Positions 7,972 through 16,830 of a stretch of DNA of 62,311 nucleotides are shown here, one piece after another; the stretch's first letter is position 1; each line of letters begins with the position of its first letter. This DNA is from Planctomycetota bacterium. GTDB lineage: Bacteria > Planctomycetota > UBA1135 > JADKAF01. The position numbers and the translations under genes were made by a program. The notes below the pieces were generated by a model. The model did no database searches. It was not told the origin of the DNA and saw nothing but the letters and a program-made list of their open reading frames with translations. The DNA is taken from positions 1 through 62,311 of the forward strand of contig JAEUHW010000316.1 of NCBI GenBank assembly GCA_016793245.1. Reading direction: 5' to 3'.

Positions 7972-10605
7972 TCAGAGGCCGAGGACGATGCGCAGCAGGT
8001 TCGAGCTCGCCAGGCCGAGCGCATTCGCGGTCGGCGAGAGGAAGTAGCTCTGCACGAAGATCGGCGCGCCGACGATGCTGCCGTCGATCGGGACACCGAT
8101 CGCGAGCGGCGAGCCCGAGCCAGGGTTCGGCACCGGGATGGCGATCCCGATGTCGGAGTAGATCGAGCAGCCCGGAGCGCCGGCGCCGTCGAGTGAGAAG
8201 GGCAGGGGCACTCCGCTCCAGCTCGTCGAGCTGCCGCCGAAGGCGTAGATCTGCGGCGAGGAGTTGAAGGGGCTCGCGCTGACGTCGATCGTGAGGTTCT
8301 CCCCGAGGCACGGCGTGCCGGCGATGCTCAGGTTCAGCACGAAGCCGAAGATGTTCGCGATGTCGCGGCAGCCGGTGCCGGTGATCTGCGTCGTGCCCGT
8401 GCACGGGGGTTCGGCGCGGACGCCCATCGCGACCAGGCCGAAGTCCTGATCGATGCCGGGGGTCTCCAGGTGCGTGTCCTGGTTCAGCTGCGCCGCGATC
8501 ACCTCGATCGTCCAGCTCCCGGCGGGCGGGTTCTGCAGCAGGACGCACTCGACGGTGTCCTTGGTGTTCGCGACGCCGCCCGCGGTGGACCAGTTGCCGG
8601 CGAGCAGGCCGTTGTTGCCCCAGTAGACGAGGCCGGTCGGGCTCGTGACCTTCAGGTCGACGTTGTTGATGCGGTGCTGCGTCGCCGAGGTCGTGCCTTC
8701 CTTGTCGACGTAGCAGAGCACGACTCTGAGCTCGGGTTCGCCGCTCGCCACCGTCACCGAGTAGCTCTTCGTCTGCAGATTCGTCAGCACGTCCTCTTCG
8801 TTCACGACCAGCATCTTCTGGCGCGAGTTGTAGAGGAACTGCAGGTCGGGGAAGCCCCAGCCGATGTTCGTGCGGGTGAGGTCGTGCGTCGTGCCCGAGA
8901 ACGCGTACTGCCGAGCACTCGCGAGCAGCAGCGCCTTCATGGTCGAGAAGTGACCGCGGTTGCTGAAGCGCGAGCCGCCCGGATTCGGCAGCGTGTTGCC
9001 GAAGATGCCCTCGGTCCACATCTGGTGGATCAGCAAGGTCGCGCCCGCGACGATCGGGGTCGCGCCCGAGGTGCCGCCGAAGCCGGTGTAGTAGTTGCCC
9101 GAAGCGTAGCCGCCGCTCACGAGGTCGGTGGTGAGGATCGCGTCGTAGTACGCGGAGATGTCGGGCTTGATGCGGCCGTCCTCGGCGGGACCGGTGCTGC
9201 CGCTGCCCGTCCAGTTGTCGTCGAGCGGGTTGCTGTTGTCGCCGTGGCGCACGCCGCCGACCGAGATCACGTTCTTCGCCCAGGCCTGCGGGCGCGAGTC
9301 CTGGTTGCCCGCGTTGCTCTGGCTCTGCGTGATCGTGATGTCGTGGTCCATGATGATGTTGTCCATGTCGGCCGAGACCGAGTCATAGACGCGATTGCGG
9401 CCGCCGCCCCAGCTCGCGGTCTGGTGCATGCCCTGGTAGGGCAAGCTCGGGTTCACGAGCTCGCCGACGTGGGCGTAGCGGCTCGTCCCGGTGCAGCCGT
9501 AGTTGGCGTAGATGCCCTGACCTTCCCAGGCCATGCCGCGCGCGGCGGCGTTGCCCGCGCCGCTGCCGAAGACGATGCCGAAGGTGCAGTTGCCGTGCGT
9601 GTCGGCGGTGCCGCAGCCGTGCACGATGGGGGCCTGACGCACGCCGGGGACGGCGGCGTAGTCGGGGTGCGCGCCGTCGACGCCTTCGTAGATCTCGCCG
9701 CGCACGCCGCGACCGGTGAAGCCCGCGACGGACTGGATGTAGTTGGCTCCGCTCTGGATGCGCGCGTTGTCCATGTCGACTTCGGGCGCGGTCCAGCGGT
9801 CGATCCACAGCACTTGATCCAAGTGCGCGGCGGCGAGGAGCTGCGCGCCGTCGAGCGCGGCCTCGAGCAGGATGCTGCCGTCCTGCGGGTTCGTGATCTC
9901 GGCGCCGAGGTCGACGAGTGAACTCATCAGCGCGAGCTTGTCGCTCTTCGAGATGACGACCAGGTTGTAGCGTTGACGCGGCAGCGAGAGGTCGCCGCGG
10001 CGCAGCTTCTCCAGCAGCTCCGCTTGCAGGCGATAGCCGGCGTGATACGGGCCGACCCAGCGCACGAAGGGCAGCTCGCGCACGTCGGCGACGCGCCGCG
10101 GATCCATGCGCACGACGAAGGCCTGGTGCGGCACGTACTGGTGGACTTCGGCGCCGAGGGCCGCCAGTGCGTCGCGGTACTCCTGCAGGCTCTGCGTCTC
10201 GAACTGCACGAGGAAGAGCCGCTCGAGGGGGAGCTGCTGCAGGCCGGGCTCGGCTTGCGGCTCACCTCGCAGCGGATCGAAGGTCGCGTAGCGGAGATGC
10301 AGCGTGCCTTCGACATCGCTCGCCGGAGCGAACGCCTGGCCCTCGGGGGCGATGGCGAAGCGACGTCGCTCTCCGCGTTCGTCCCGCTCGGTCCAGAGCA
10401 CGACATCGGTGCGGCGCTCGGAGAGGAAGGGCAACGCGACGACGTCGAGGATCTCGCCCTTCGTGCTCGCGACGAGGCGCCCGTCGTAAGCGAGGTTCGA
10501 GATCTCTTCGAAGCGATGGATGACAGGCTGCTGAGCCAACAGGGACGGCGCGGCGAGCGATCCCAAGAGGAGGCTCGCGGCGACGCAGCGAGAGCGCGTG
10601 TGCAT
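7972..10605 (-). CDS. Secreted S8 (subtilisin-like) family protein with atypical Asp position
   Basis: The product is 877 residues from ATG 10605, with a signal peptide (core AASLLLGSLAAPSLLA). A propeptide-like region comes first, then the S8 domain (about 290-560). His is at DTHGNCTFG (H337) and Ser is at FGGTSGATP (S513). The usual Asp site reads GEIYEGVDGAHPDY: the residue 31 before the His, where subtilisins have Asp, is Y306, followed by E307. A P-domain/CUB-like beta region follows. The C-terminal ~150 residues, ending SSNLLRIVLGL, resemble a repeated domain of planctomycetal exported proteins and may be a surface or sorting module. It could be a protease with a rearranged triad or an inactive binding protein. 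It stands alone, flanked by a terminator. Confidence 0.85.
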   Translation of the reverse strand: MHTRSRCVAASLLLGSLAAPSLLAQQPVIHRFEEISNLAYDGRLVASTKGEILDVVALPFLSERRTDVVLWTERDERGERRRFAIAPEGQAFAPASDVEGTLHLRYATFDPLRGEPQAEPGLQQLPLERLFLVQFETQSLQEYRDALAALGAEVHQYVPHQAFVVRMDPRRVADVRELPFVRWVGPYHAGYRLQAELLEKLRRGDLSLPRQRYNLVVISKSDKLALMSSLVDLGAEITNPQDGSILLEAALDGAQLLAAAHLDQVLWIDRWTAPEVDMDNARIQSGANYIQSVAGFTGRGVRGEIYEGVDGAHPDYAAVPGVRQAPIVHGCGTADTHGNCTFGIVFGSGAGNAAARGMAWEGQGIYANYGCTGTSRYAHVGELVNPSLPYQGMHQTASWGGGRNRVYDSVSADMDNIIMDHDITITQSQSNAGNQDSRPQAWAKNVISVGGVRHGDNSNPLDDNWTGSGSTGPAEDGRIKPDISAYYDAILTTDLVSGGYASGNYYTGFGGTSGATPIVAGATLLIHQMWTEGIFGNTLPNPGGSRFSNRGHFSTMKALLLASARQYAFSGTTHDLTRTNIGWGFPDLQFLYNSRQKMLVVNEEDVLTNLQTKSYSVTVASGEPELRVVLCYVDKEGTTSATQHRINNVDLKVTSPTGLVYWGNNGLLAGNWSTAGGVANTKDTVECVLLQNPPAGSWTIEVIAAQLNQDTHLETPGIDQDFGLVAMGVRAEPPCTGTTQITGTGCRDIANIFGFVLNLSIAGTPCLGENLTIDVSASPFNSSPQIYAFGGSSTSWSGVPLPFSLDGAGAPGCSIYSDIGIAIPVPNPGSGSPLAIGVPIDGSIVGAPIFVQSYFLSPTANALGLASSNLLRIVLGL

Positions 10606-10715
10606 GGGGGCCTTCGATCGAAAGGGGCCGTGGGACCCCGGAGAGGCTACCCGGAGGTCGCGACGCCGAGCACGCGCGAATCGGTCAGAGCGAAGAAAGT
10701 TCCCGAGGGGCGGGG
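10606..10715. other. Short intergenic region between S8 and CFA-like genes
   Basis: It holds the leader of the S8 gene and the end of the CFA operon. CGCGCGAATCG occurs in it near 10674 and again just inside the neighbouring gene near 10726, probably by chance. No clear promoter or terminator. Confidence 0.3.
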
Positions 10716-11768
10716 TCAGCGCCGCGCGAATCGATAGTGCGCGACCCACCATTCGCGACCACCCGCGAAGCCGAAGAGCTCGGCGCAGGCGAGGAAGAAG
10801 ATGCGCCAGCGCTGCAGCCAGCGGCGCGCTTCTCCCGCTCCGTAGACGGTCTCGAGCAGGGGCAGCGCCGCGGCGCGACGGCGGTCGAGATTCGCGAGCC
10901 AGGCCTCGGCGGTGCGCTGGTAATGCGTGCCGTCCCAGCGCCAGCGCGCCTCGAGCTCCAGGTCGCGCTGGAAGCGCAGCGCCAAGTCGTCGCTCGGCAT
11001 CATGCCGCCGCTGAAGAAGAAGCGGCCCATCCAGTCGTCCTCGCCCGCGGTCTCGAACGCGTAGGCGGTGTCGCGATGACAGAAGACGTGGAACCAGAGC
11101 TTGCCGCCCGGAGCCAACCAGCCCGCGATGCGCGCGAAGAGCTCCCGCCAGTTCCTCAGGTGCTCGAACATCTCGATCGAGACCACGCGATCGAAGCGCT
11201 CTGTGATCTCGAAGTCGTTGATGTCGAAATCGTTGATGTCGGCGGTGAGCACGCGCACGTTGCGGAGACCGCGGCGCGCGAGCTCCGACTCGATGTAGAG
11301 GCGCTGCGGGGCGGAGTTCGAGAGCGCGGTGATCGAGGCGCGCGGAAAGCGCTCGGCCATCCAGAGGGTCAGCGAGCCCCACCCGCAGCCGAGCTCCAGG
11401 ATGCGCTGCCCATCGGCGAGCTCGGCGCGCGCGCAGCTCTGCTCGAGTGAGGCTTCCTCCGCGCGGTCGAGGTCGTCGACGCCCGACGGGAACCAGCACG
11501 AGGAGTACTTCCGCCGCGCGCCGAGGCACAGCGCCAGAAACTCGGGCGGCAGCTCGTAGTGCTGTTCGTTCGCCTTCTCCGGAACCAGCGCGAGCGGCGC
11601 GCGATCCATCTCCGCGACGAAGCGCTCGAGCGCGGAGGCGCGCTCCGCGGGGTCGGCGCCGAGCTCGCGCAGGCGCGTGCGGCAGAGCCGCCGGATACCC
11701 GCCCGGATCAGCGCGTCCGGCAGAGCTCCGCGCTCGGCCGCATCGAGCAGGCGCTGCACGAGGCTCAT
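10716..11768 (-). CDS. Cyclopropane-fatty-acid synthase-like SAM methyltransferase
   Basis: The product is 350 residues from ATG 11768, overlapping the previous stop (ATGA). The SAM-binding motif ILELGCGWGSLTLWMAERFP starts at residue 123. RVVSIEMFEHLRNW and the C-terminal EWWVAHYRFARR follow the CFA/mycolic-acid methyltransferase pattern. The N-terminus is shorter than in true CFA synthase, and it is the second such enzyme in the operon. This type is common in DUF1295/CFA/DUF1365 clusters of photo-oxidative stress regulons, where related proteins modify membrane acyl chains. The substrate is unknown. A 15-bp tandem duplication inside the gene gives INDFDINDFEI. Confidence 0.85.
   Translation of the reverse strand: MSLVQRLLDAAERGALPDALIRAGIRRLCRTRLRELGADPAERASALERFVAEMDRAPLALVPEKANEQHYELPPEFLALCLGARRKYSSCWFPSGVDDLDRAEEASLEQSCARAELADGQRILELGCGWGSLTLWMAERFPRASITALSNSAPQRLYIESELARRGLRNVRVLTADINDFDINDFEITERFDRVVSIEMFEHLRNWRELFARIAGWLAPGGKLWFHVFCHRDTAYAFETAGEDDWMGRFFFSGGMMPSDDLALRFQRDLELEARWRWDGTHYQRTAEAWLANLDRRRAAALPLLETVYGAGEARRWLQRWRIFFLACAELFGFAGGREWWVAHYRFARR
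11209..11238 (+). repeat. 15-bp tandem duplication inside the CFA-like gene
   Basis: Two adjacent 15-bp units, 11209-11223 and 11224-11238, differ at one base. On the coding strand they give the repeated peptide INDFD-INDFE between the SAM domain strands. In-frame, so the gene stays open. Confidence 0.8.
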
Positions 11769-12559
11769 CGCTGCGCCTCGCGCCGCGGCGGCCAGAGGAA
11801 GAACTTGCTCGTGCTCCGCTGATACGCGCGATACGCCTCGCCGCGCGTGCGCAGCGCCTGCGCTTCGGTGTGCGGGATGCCGGTGAGGTAGAGCAGGAAG
11901 AAGAGCATCAACGCAGGCCCGAGCCAGCTCCAAGCGGCGTAGCGGTCGCCCTGCGCGATCGCGACGTACGCGAACCAGTGCAGCCACTCGAAGAAGTAAT
12001 TGGGGTGCCGCGACCAAGCCCAGAGGCCCGCGTCCATCACGCGCTGCTTCGCGTCCGCTCGGCGCTTGAAGGCCGCGAGCTGGCGATCCGCGAGCGTCTC
12101 ACCGCCGATCGCGAGCGCGCCGATCGCCAGGCCGAGGGCATCGGTCCAGCGCCATGCGGGAGCGCCGTTGCTCGCCGCGAGGAGCATGGGAGCGGCGAAG
12201 AGCACGCTCCAGAAGGCCTGCACCTGGAAGAACCAGAAGAGCTTCCTCTGCGCGCCCGCGCCCCAGCGTTGCTCGAGGGCGAGATAGCGCCCGTCGAGGC
12301 CGTCGCGGCCGAAGACGCGCTGCGCCAAGTGCAAGCCGAGTCGAGCGGCCCAGACCGCGACGAGCGCCGCGACGAGCAAGCGCCGCGGCAGCCAGCCCGA
12401 GGCGGCGAGTGCGAACGCGATGCCGAGCGTGCCGACCCCGAAGCTCCAAGCCACGTCGACGACGCCGGCGTTGCGCGTGCGACGCTGCCAAGCCCAGAGC
12501 GCCGCCATCACCAGGGCCATGACGATCCAGCCGCCGGCCAGCGCTTGCAGGGGACTCAT
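11765..12559 (-). CDS. DUF1295 integral membrane protein (steroid reductase/isoprenylcysteine methyltransferase-like fold)
   Basis: The product is 264 residues from ATG 12559. It starts inside the stop of the CFA synthase and its own stop overlaps the next start, so three genes are coupled. Several hydrophobic helices are visible (WIVMALVMAALWAW, LLVAALVAVWAARLGLHL, FWSVLFAAPMLLAA, LMLFFLLYLTGIP). The conserved DUF1295 signature is GLWAWSRHPNYFFEWLHWF, with the C-terminal RGEAYRAYQRSTSKFFLWPP. Fold relatives are NADPH-dependent sterol/enoyl reductases and isoprenylcysteine methyltransferases. Its function beside CFA synthases is not established. Confidence 0.9.
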   Translation of the reverse strand: MSPLQALAGGWIVMALVMAALWAWQRRTRNAGVVDVAWSFGVGTLGIAFALAASGWLPRRLLVAALVAVWAARLGLHLAQRVFGRDGLDGRYLALEQRWGAGAQRKLFWFFQVQAFWSVLFAAPMLLAASNGAPAWRWTDALGLAIGALAIGGETLADRQLAAFKRRADAKQRVMDAGLWAWSRHPNYFFEWLHWFAYVAIAQGDRYAAWSWLGPALMLFFLLYLTGIPHTEAQALRTRGEAYRAYQRSTSKFFLWPPRREAQR

Positions 12560-13926
12560 GCGCGCTCGGCTCGGCAGGGCTGCAGCGTGTCCAGGGGCTG
12601 CAGCAAGGGCGAGCGCTCGTTGCCCGGGCGCGCGAGCAGGAGGTGCACGTCGGAGATGTTTCGCTCGGCGAAGCCCCCCTCGCAGTAGCAGAAGTAGTAC
12701 TCCCACGCGCGCACGAACTCGGGTCCGAAGCCCATGGCGGCTACCTGGTCGGCGCGCGCGAGGAGGCGCTCGCGCCAGAGCTCCAGCGTGCGCACGTAGT
12801 GCGGCGTGAGATCCTCGAGATGCACGAGCCGGAGATCGCTCGACTTCGCCGCAGCGGAGAGCAACGCGCTGATCGAGGGGATGCAGGAGCCGGGGAAGAT
12901 CGCGCGCTGGATGAAATCGACGTTGCGCCGCGCGAGGTCGTAGCGATCGTCGCGGATCGTGATCGCCTGGAGCAAGGCCAGGCCCTCGGGCTTCAGCAGC
13001 CGCTGCAGGCTCGCGAAGTACGCCGGGTAGAAGCGGTGGCCGACGGCTTCGATCATCTCGATCGAGACGAGCTTGTCGAAGCTGCCGCGCAGCGCGCGAT
13101 AGTCCTCGCGGCGCACCTCGATGCGCTGCTCGAGCCCCGCGGAGCGGACGCGCTGGCTCGCGAGCGCGGCCTGCTCGCGCGAGATCGTCGTCGTCACCAC
13201 GCGGACACCGTAGTGGCGAGCGGCGTGCAGCGCGAGCCCGCCCCAACCCGTGCCGATCTCTACCAGGGTCTCGCCGGGGCGCAGGTCGAGCTTGCGGCAC
13301 ACGCGATCGAGCTTGAAGATCTGTGCCTCTTCCAGCGTCGCGTCGGGGCGCTCGAAGACCGCGCACGAATAGGAGAGCGTCGGATCGAGGAAGAGCGAGA
13401 AGAGCTCGTTGCCGAGGTCGTAGTGCGCGGCGATGTTGCGGCGGCTGCCGCGCGGCGTATTGCGGCGGAGCCAGTGTCCGAGGCGCGCGAGCTGCATCGC
13501 CACGCGCGCGAGCGGGCTCTCCATGCGATCGGAGAGCGCGATGTTGCGGACGAAGACTCGCACCAGCGCGGTGAGGTCGTCCGCGTTCCACAAGCCCTCG
13601 ATGTAGGCCTGCGCCGCGGCGGTGCTGCCGCCGCGCACGAAGCGCCCGTAGCAGCGCGGATCGAGGATGCGCAGCTCGGCGCGCGGGCCGTCCGCGTCGC
13701 CGAACTCCGCGGTCCCGAGGTCATCGACCACGCGCAGGGAGCCTCGCGCGAGGCGCGCGAGATCGCGATGCACGAGCGCGCGCGCGCCGCGCGCGAGCGG
13801 TCCCCAGCGAACGCGCGCGGCGTTGGTCTTGGGATCGAGGCGGAGGGAGGTCGTGTTCACGGGACGGGGGGGCGGAGGGCGGGGGGCGTTCGCTGAGCGG
13901 CACTGCGGCGGAGGCGCGGGAGCCAC
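12556..13926 (-). CDS. cfa: Cyclopropane-fatty-acyl-phospholipid synthase
   Basis: The product is 456 residues from ATG 13926. The first ~22 residues are Pro-rich and a GTG at 13860 (VNTTSLRLDP) is a plausible alternative start. It transfers a methylene group from SAM to unsaturated acyl chains of membrane phospholipids. Visible motifs are an N-terminal lipid-binding domain with YIEGLWNADDL, then HYDLGNELFSLFLDPTLSYSCAVF (from 178), the SAM site LVEIGTGWGGLALHAA (from 221), VSIEMIEAVGH, and FIQRAIFPGSCIPS. Cyclopropane formation protects membranes against oxidative stress, which fits the sigma/anti-sigma genes of the same operon. Confidence 0.93.
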   Translation of the reverse strand: MAPAPPPQCRSANAPRPPPPRPVNTTSLRLDPKTNAARVRWGPLARGARALVHRDLARLARGSLRVVDDLGTAEFGDADGPRAELRILDPRCYGRFVRGGSTAAAQAYIEGLWNADDLTALVRVFVRNIALSDRMESPLARVAMQLARLGHWLRRNTPRGSRRNIAAHYDLGNELFSLFLDPTLSYSCAVFERPDATLEEAQIFKLDRVCRKLDLRPGETLVEIGTGWGGLALHAARHYGVRVVTTTISREQAALASQRVRSAGLEQRIEVRREDYRALRGSFDKLVSIEMIEAVGHRFYPAYFASLQRLLKPEGLALLQAITIRDDRYDLARRNVDFIQRAIFPGSCIPSISALLSAAAKSSDLRLVHLEDLTPHYVRTLELWRERLLARADQVAAMGFGPEFVRAWEYYFCYCEGGFAERNISDVHLLLARPGNERSPLLQPLDTLQPCRAERA

Positions 13927-13933
13927 AGATCGT

Positions 13934-14698
13934 TCAACTGGTTCCGGCGCGGTGCTTCGGATGGGGGAAGAAGGGGCAGCGCTTCCACCAGAGGCGCAGC
14001 GCCTGCCAGTAGATCGCGCTCCAGACCTTCCAGGTCATCGCCGGATGGCGGAGCAGCGCGCGGGCGAGGCTCCCCGTGTCGATCGCGCGTCGTTCGAGGG
14101 TGAGCGTCGCATCGAAGACGAGCCGACCGTCGCGGCGGTTCTGCATGTGGACGAGGAGCTTCTCCCCGGGGAGAGAGAAGCGCCAATCGTAATCGAGGTC
14201 CATGCCCTGGAAGGGCGAGACGTGGAAGGCCTTGCGGAAGCGGAAGCGCATTACGGCGCCGGAGCGCTCGGCGGCTCGCGCATCGAGGACGTAGGGATGC
14301 ATCTCGCCCCACGGCGTGTTGTGGACCTCGGCGACGATGGCCTCGAGTTCCTCACCGCCCTCGGCGTAGGCGAAGTAGAAGGAGACGGGGTTCATCACGA
14401 AGCCGAGATAGCGCGGGTGCGTGAGCAGACGGATCGGGCCTGCGGGGCGCCGACCGAGCTCCGAGGCGACGAGCGCGCGCACGGCGTCGGCCAGGGGTTG
14501 GCGTGGATCGCCGAGGTGATCCGCGCGCCGGAACCACGCCCAGGTCGGGCGTCGCGTGGACCAGAGCCAGCGCCCGCGGAAGACGCTCTCCAGCTCGGAG
14601 AGATCGAGATAGAGCTGCGAGACCGCGTAGGCGAAGTGGTTCTCGACCGGCACCAAGCGGCGGTGGCGGACCTTTCCGACGTAGAGCGCGCTGTGCAT
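13934..14698 (-). CDS. DUF1365 family protein
   Basis: The product is 254 residues with family hallmarks: a start at MHSALYVGKVRHRRLVPVENHFAY, then LLTHPRYLGFVMNPVSFYFAY, NTPWGEMHPYVL and KAFHVSPFQGMDLDYDWRF. The biochemical role of DUF1365 is unknown, but it almost always sits between an amine oxidase-like flavoprotein and a CFA synthase, as here. The gap is three bases to the flavoprotein stop and seven to the cfa start, so it is clearly in the operon. Confidence 0.93.
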   Translation of the reverse strand: MHSALYVGKVRHRRLVPVENHFAYAVSQLYLDLSELESVFRGRWLWSTRRPTWAWFRRADHLGDPRQPLADAVRALVASELGRRPAGPIRLLTHPRYLGFVMNPVSFYFAYAEGGEELEAIVAEVHNTPWGEMHPYVLDARAAERSGAVMRFRFRKAFHVSPFQGMDLDYDWRFSLPGEKLLVHMQNRRDGRLVFDATLTLERRAIDTGSLARALLRHPAMTWKVWSAIYWQALRLWWKRCPFFPHPKHRAGTS

Positions 14699-14701
14699 CG
14701 C

Positions 14702-15949
14702 TCAGCTCGCGAAAGCCCGCGCGACGCGCAGACCGCTTTGATAACCGTCTTCGTGGAACCCGTAGCCCCAATAGGCTCCGCAGGTGCTCACGCGCTCGTG
14801 GCGGATCAGCTCGGCGTGGCGCGCCTGCGCGGCGTGCGAGCGGAGGTCGTACTGCGGATGCTCGAAGACGACGCGCTGGAGGACCTGCGCGGGATCGACG
14901 AGCTCCTCGCCGTTCAACGTGACCAGGAGCTCGCGGCTCGTGCGCAGCCCCTGCAGGATGTTCATGTCGTAGGTGACGCACGCTCGTCCGCGCTCGCGCG
15001 AGCTCGCGACGCGGTAGTTCCAAGCGGCCCATGCGGCGCGCTTGCGGGGCAGCAAGCGAGTGTCTGTGTGCAGCAGCGCCAGGTTCTCCTGATAGGGGAA
15101 GGCGGCGAGCAGCTCGCGCTCGCGCGCGGTGGGCTCGGCGAGCAGGCGCAGCGCTTGATCGGCATGGCAGGCGAGCACCACTTCGTCGAAGCGCTCGCTC
15201 GCGCCGCTCGGGAGCTCCAGCTCGACGCCGTCCGATCGGCGCCTCACCGCTCTCACGGGAGTGCCCATGCGCAGTCGCACGCGCGGGCCGAAGCGCTCGA
15301 CCGCGCGCTGGACGTAGGTGCGCGAGCCGCCGCTCACCGTGAGCCACGTCGGTCGGCCGAACACGTCGAGCATGCCGTGGTTCGAAAGGAAGCCCGCGAG
15401 GAAGCGCATCGGGAAGCGCTCGACCTCCGCGGGCGGCGCCGACCAGATCGAGGCGACGAGCGGGACGACGTACTCCTCGCGGAAGCGCTGGCCGTAGCCT
15501 CCGCGCGCGAGGAACTCGCCGAGCGCGAGATCGTTCGCCTCCATCGCGTGCCAGCGCTTCACGGCGCGGCCGAAGCGCAGGATGTCGCGCACGAAGCCGA
15601 GGAAGCGCGGTGAGAACATGTTCCGCCGCTGCGCGAAGAGGCCGCCCAGTGACGAGCCGTTCCATTCCCTGCCGCTCGCGTCCTCGCGCACGCTGAAGCT
15701 CATCGTCGAGGTGCGCGGCTCGATGCCGAGCTCCGCGAGCCAGGCGCAGAAGCCCGGGTAGGTGCGGCGATTGAAGACGATGAATCCCATGTCGACCGCG
15801 AGCGGCCCCTGCGGATCGTCGAGCGCCACGGTGTGCACATGGCCACCGGGGTGCGGCGAGCTCTCGAAGAGCACGATCTCGTGCGACGCGCGCAGATGCC
15901 AGGCCGCGGCGAGTCCCGCAACGCCGGAGCCGACGATCGCGATCTTCAC
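14702..15949 (-). CDS. FAD-dependent amine oxidase-like protein (NAD(P)/FAD oxidoreductase)
   Basis: The product is 415 residues from GTG 15949, overlapping the anti-sigma stop as GTGA. The frame before the GTG is antisense-like, and the dinucleotide motif KIAIVGSGVAGLAAAWHL begins at once, which fixes the start. Other marks are GGHVHTVALDDP (substrate side), PLVASIWSAPPAEVERFPMRFL, and the C-terminal STCGAYWGYGFHEDGYQSG that closes the FAD site. The family is found next to DUF1365/CFA genes in bacteria. It may oxidise lipid chains or provide electrons to the CFA-like enzymes, but no substrate is shown. Confidence 0.88.
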   Translation of the reverse strand: MKIAIVGSGVAGLAAAWHLRASHEIVLFESSPHPGGHVHTVALDDPQGPLAVDMGFIVFNRRTYPGFCAWLAELGIEPRTSTMSFSVREDASGREWNGSSLGGLFAQRRNMFSPRFLGFVRDILRFGRAVKRWHAMEANDLALGEFLARGGYGQRFREEYVVPLVASIWSAPPAEVERFPMRFLAGFLSNHGMLDVFGRPTWLTVSGGSRTYVQRAVERFGPRVRLRMGTPVRAVRRRSDGVELELPSGASERFDEVVLACHADQALRLLAEPTARERELLAAFPYQENLALLHTDTRLLPRKRAAWAAWNYRVASSRERGRACVTYDMNILQGLRTSRELLVTLNGEELVDPAQVLQRVVFEHPQYDLRSHAAQARHAELIRHERVSTCGAYWGYGFHEDGYQSGLRVARAFAS

Positions 15950-16830
15950 TGCGTCTGCGGCGCGGTCTTCGGCACGTGCGCCAGGTGCACGATCTTCTCG
16001 CGCGTCGATCGCACGACGCCACCGGGTTTCTCGACGGTGATCGCGAAGAGGTAGGGCTTCATCACCCGGAGCTTCGCCGCGATCGGCACGATCACCTCGT
16101 GGTCCGTCACGTCGAAGACGCCGCCGTCGATCGGCGTCTCCTCGAGCTGGTTCTCGTCGAAGATCCAGAGCTGATACTGCGAGACGCTCGGGTCGTTGCG
16201 CTCGAGGCCGACCAAATGCATGAAGCCTTGTTGGTCCGCGTTGTTCCAGACGAGGTCGCCGGACTTCTGGTCCTGCCACCCGACCTGCAGCGTGTTCCCG
16301 TTCGACCGCAGCGCTTCGTAGAGATCCTCCACGGTCGGTGCGGGTCGCGGTGCCAAGAAGAGCAGCCAGGCGAGCAGCAATGCCGCCGCGGTGATCCAGC
16401 CGCTCGCGGCGACCCAAGGGAGCGCGAAGGCGCCCTCCTCGGCGCGCTCCTCGAGGCGCGGCAGCGCGCGCAGAGGGGTGGCCGGTGCGGTTGCAGCGGG
16501 CGCGGCAACCTCGGCCGATCTCGCGGCGGTCGCGCTGCGCGGGGTCTGCGCGGGTAGGACCGCGGGCAGCAGGCGCAGCTTCTGCAGCAGCTCTTGCGGT
16601 GGGCGTACGAATCCCTCGCGCTCGAGATGCGCGAGCTCGAGCTCGGCCGCAGCGCGATCGAGGGCGTCGGCATCCAGATCGAGTTCCTCCGCGAGCAGGC
16701 TCTCGAGCTCCGCACCCTGCAGCGGGTCCAGGCCTTCCAGGGCCCGCAGCGCGAGCAGGTCCAAGGCCTTCTCGCGGCGAGGGGTATGCTCTCGGTCGGA
16801 CGTTCTATCTTGTTCGGGCAAGGCGCTCAT
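15946..16830 (-). CDS. RskA-family anti-sigma factor
   Basis: The product is 294 residues with a single membrane helix around residues 140-158 (WITAAALLLAWLLFLA). The cytoplasmic N-terminal part is Leu/Glu-rich and helical (ALDLLALRALEGLDP onward) without the HxxxCxxC zinc motif. The periplasmic part is an RskA-type domain: TLQVGWQDQKSGDLVW, MHLVGLERN, SQYQLWIFDE, GVFDV, FAITVEKPGG. Its start overlaps the sigma factor stop (ATGA), the usual layout for a sigma/anti-sigma pair. A zinc-binding ChrR-type anti-sigma is more usual with this gene set. Confidence 0.88.
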   Translation of the reverse strand: MSALPEQDRTSDREHTPRREKALDLLALRALEGLDPLQGAELESLLAEELDLDADALDRAAAELELAHLEREGFVRPPQELLQKLRLLPAVLPAQTPRSATAARSAEVAAPAATAPATPLRALPRLEERAEEGAFALPWVAASGWITAAALLLAWLLFLAPRPAPTVEDLYEALRSNGNTLQVGWQDQKSGDLVWNNADQQGFMHLVGLERNDPSVSQYQLWIFDENQLEETPIDGGVFDVTDHEVIVPIAAKLRVMKPYLFAITVEKPGGVVRSTREKIVHLAHVPKTAPQTQ

